Source: Desulfohalobiaceae bacterium S24 (GTDB lineage: Bacteria > Desulfobacterota > Desulfovibrionia > Desulfovibrionales > Desulfothermaceae). Taken from it: a stretch of 54,827 nt of DNA. The notes under the pieces were generated by a model, which worked only from the letters and a program-made list of their open reading frames with translations, was not told where the DNA came from and ran no database searches. Positions 53,295 to 54,827 of this stretch are shown in pieces. Each line of letters starts with the position of its first letter. The first letter of the stretch is position 1. The stretch spans positions 1-54,827 of the forward strand of contig JAABTT010000016.1 of assembly GCA_011389765.1 (NCBI GenBank). Direction: 5' to 3'. Both the position numbers and the translations under genes were made by a program.

Positions 53295-53354
53295 CAGCCA
53301 CACCGACAGCATCTCTTTTGAAAACCTTTTTGCTTTCTCCAACAAGGAAAATAT

Positions 53355-54560
53355 ATGGTCAGAGTTTTTGTCTGGAATTACGGTGGATTCTGGAAGAGCC
53401 TCGTGGGCAGCACCTACAATGTGGGGCACGCTGCCGTGGGCATCGACACCAATACAGCCAACAAGAGCATCTATCTGAGCTGGTGGCCGAGCGGAGAGGA
53501 CCGGAAAAGAGGCACCATCGGAAACAATTCCCTGGCCGATCCCCATCTGGACGTCCTCCAGGACCTGAGAGAGGAAGGCACGAAAAAACGCAAGGGTTCC
53601 AAAGCCTTTGCCGCCTTTATCAAGGCCGTGGGCAAAGCCTCCACCAAAGAAGGTCTCAGCCAGAACGAAAAACAGATCATCACAAGCGTTCATGCCCTGC
53701 TCAAATCCGGAGAGCTGCAGACCTTCGCCCTGCAACGCCGGCAAATGGCCGAAGAGGCCATGGACCAGCTCATGTTGAATGCGCAAAATATGGATATTGA
53801 CGTCTTCAACAAACAATACACCGAGCAGGAGCGGCAGTTCAACTATTATCACAAAATTGTGCAAAGCGGGGCCGAGGTCATCCTCCGCCCGCCGGATTCC
53901 ACCTGCCAGATCCCGGTTCTCGGGGAGAGCCCGCTTGGCCTGGATGTCTGCAGAATGTTGCGCTGGTGGGAAAATCTTGCCTTCGGAAACCAGCGGAGCC
54001 GGTATATCTTTCTCGAGCAAAACTGCTCGGACATCGCGGCCCTGGCCCTGAAAAAAGGAGGGGCCGTGTTCTTTTCAGGCGAGAACCCCACACCGGCCAT
54101 CTGGGACCCGGACAAGGTCAATGACTTCGCCCAGAAAACGCTGGTGGGCTATGCCCGAAAAAAACAAAAATACGAGGCCTTTGTCAGCCTCATGACCAAA
54201 AACAGGTATTCATCCGTCAGAGGTCCGATCATGTCTTACAAGGCATGGAAAAACGCAAGCGCCGGGAAAAAATGGGCCCACCGCTACAAAGAACTTAAAG
54301 CAGTTGATGGCTATCTCAAAAAATATGAGGCCATTCGAAACAATGAAGACCCCTTGATGCTCGGTCCCAAGATCCTCTATCTCAGCATGATTATTGTCTT
54401 CTGCGGGGACATCCTCACCCAGCGGGCCCGCTCCACCCGAAAGGCGGCCATCCTGACCCTTGGAGCCCAATGCTTCTCGCGATTGGAGCATCTCTTGATG
54501 CAGTATGCCACTGAAGCGGCCCGGATGATCAGCTCTCATTACGCCATGTTCTATGAGTAG
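53355..54560 (+). CDS. Candidate permuted papain/NlpC-like effector
   Basis: A 401-residue protein without signal peptide. The first 50 residues have WNYGGFWKSLVGSTYNVGHAAVGI (His25) followed by YLSWWP; the other half of a catalytic pair, FLEQNCSDIAALALKKGG (Cys224), comes about 200 residues later, after a helical insertion (about 75-180). A His first and Asn-Cys later is the layout of circularly permuted papain-like/NlpC-type enzymes (hydrolase or acyltransferase), a class that includes several secreted toxins. The C-terminal 150 residues look helical. Fold assignment is from motif only. AAGGAA lies 7 bases before the ATG. No small immunity gene follows. Confidence 0.75.
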   Translation: MVRVFVWNYGGFWKSLVGSTYNVGHAAVGIDTNTANKSIYLSWWPSGEDRKRGTIGNNSLADPHLDVLQDLREEGTKKRKGSKAFAAFIKAVGKASTKEGLSQNEKQIITSVHALLKSGELQTFALQRRQMAEEAMDQLMLNAQNMDIDVFNKQYTEQERQFNYYHKIVQSGAEVILRPPDSTCQIPVLGESPLGLDVCRMLRWWENLAFGNQRSRYIFLEQNCSDIAALALKKGGAVFFSGENPTPAIWDPDKVNDFAQKTLVGYARKKQKYEAFVSLMTKNRYSSVRGPIMSYKAWKNASAGKKWAHRYKELKAVDGYLKKYEAIRNNEDPLMLGPKILYLSMIIVFCGDILTQRARSTRKAAILTLGAQCFSRLEHLLMQYATEAARMISSHYAMFYE

Positions 54561-54656
54561 TCATGCGATGTGACCCTAGGACGAAGGGGACTGCTTTCGG
54601 CCTAAAACCGCTTAGCGCAACCACACCTCACCAGAGCCGGGAGCTGGAGATTGATA

Positions 54657-54790
54657 TTCTAAATCTATAGAAAGGAGTGTCAGCGCATTCCAGCACAGAC
54701 AAGGAGTCAACCTTATGGGACGCTTAGACAGCCTGGGCATGGATTTTTCAGACTTGTACGTTTTGGAACGTGGAGATCTGATCTATCGCT
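54657..54790 (+). repeat. Second copy of the 5' region of the 50720 gene
   Basis: Positions 54657-54714 are base-for-base identical to 50662-50719 (58 bases, including the AAGGAG leader). The following coding part 54715-54786 matches 50720-50791 in all 24 codons but one at the protein level, with eight synonymous codon changes and one Ala-to-Val change. Similarity ends at about 54786, near the TGTCAG hairpin. The 96-base stretch 54561-54656 before it holds no gene. Confidence 0.9.
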
Positions 54791-54827
54791 TGTCAGCCCT
54801 GCCGCTGGCAGGGCTGACACATAATTG
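54715..54827 (+). CDS. Partial homologue of the 50720 gene, running off the window
   Basis: The first 24 residues MGRLDSLGMDFSDLYVLERG... follow the 50720 product, then the frame reads RLSALPLAGLTHN through the TGTCAGCCCTGCC hairpin without a stop before the window ends. Whether the gene is a full paralogue, a fusion or a broken copy interrupted by the repeat cannot be seen here. Strong AAGGAG leader, as for the 50720 gene. Confidence 0.6.
   Translation, partial: MGRLDSLGMDFSDLYVLERGDLIYRLSALPLAGLTHN
54791..54819. repeat. Perfect TGTCAGCCCTGCC hairpin repeat
   Basis: TGTCAGCCCTGCC, a GCT loop and GGCAGGGCTGACA: a perfect 13-bp stem. The right flank ACATAATTG is the reverse complement of the CAATTATGTG left flank of the 3238 half copy, so this copy is in inverted orientation relative to that one. 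The repeat is in the open frame of the partial gene at 54715. Confidence 0.85.

Noticed and set aside
54561..54656. Small immunity gene after the papain-like candidate
   Set aside because: No open frame with a ribosome site in the 96 bases before the duplicated leader.

Overview
The window looks like chromosome from a Gram-negative bacterium, most likely a Desulfobacterota (deltaproteobacterial, Desulfovibrionales-like) organism. The basis is the combination of ftsH-folP-glmM and phoH-ybeY gene order, a selenocysteine tRNA, a type VI secretion system (T6SS) of the tssJKLMABC-hcp-EFGH type, and many word-like intergenic repeats. Genus cannot be assigned from sequence alone.

Left part (1-19.7 kb) is housekeeping. 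It holds pyrG and divergent purQ, tadA with a tRNA-Ser(CGA), priA, a small secreted protein, glmM-folP-ftsH on the minus strand, a tRNA-Sec whose 3' end overlaps argH on the opposite strand, ybeY and phoH, moaA, a Smr-domain protein, ftsY and a methyltransferase. The gaps between these genes are full of short repeats of several families: ATCGNN hexamers, GGTTCAC heptamers, CAATCTT, ATTTCAA, CGAACAT, ATTCGCG, and REP-like palindromes.

Middle part (19.8-27.3 kb) holds a two-gene minus-strand unit that looks like c-di-GMP signalling (a PilZ-like protein followed by an HD-GYP phosphodiesterase with sensor and GAF domains). Next comes a SWIM-SNF2 helicase on the plus strand, which ends in a perfect 14-bp hairpin.

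Right part (27.4 kb to the end) is one long plus-strand T6SS locus. It runs tssJ, K, L, M (membrane complex and baseplate connector), tssA, tssB-tssC (sheath), hcp (tube), tssE, F, G (baseplate), tssH/clpV (sheath recycling) and vgrG (spike). After vgrG come a MORN-repeat protein, a DUF4280 PAAR-like tip, an inner-membrane SPOR-domain protein and a lipoprotein. These are followed by four large proteins without signal peptides (49.2-54.6 kb) that are probably T6SS cargo or cargo-associated. One of them has the His...Asn-Cys layout of a permuted papain/NlpC-like enzyme. The window ends in a second, diverged copy of the 5' end of one of these genes; its leader is base-for-base identical, and it is interrupted by a hairpin repeat also found in the housekeeping region. 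No fha, ppkA, pppA or tagF homologue is visible, and TssL lacks a peptidoglycan-binding extension, so the SPOR protein is a candidate cell-wall anchor.
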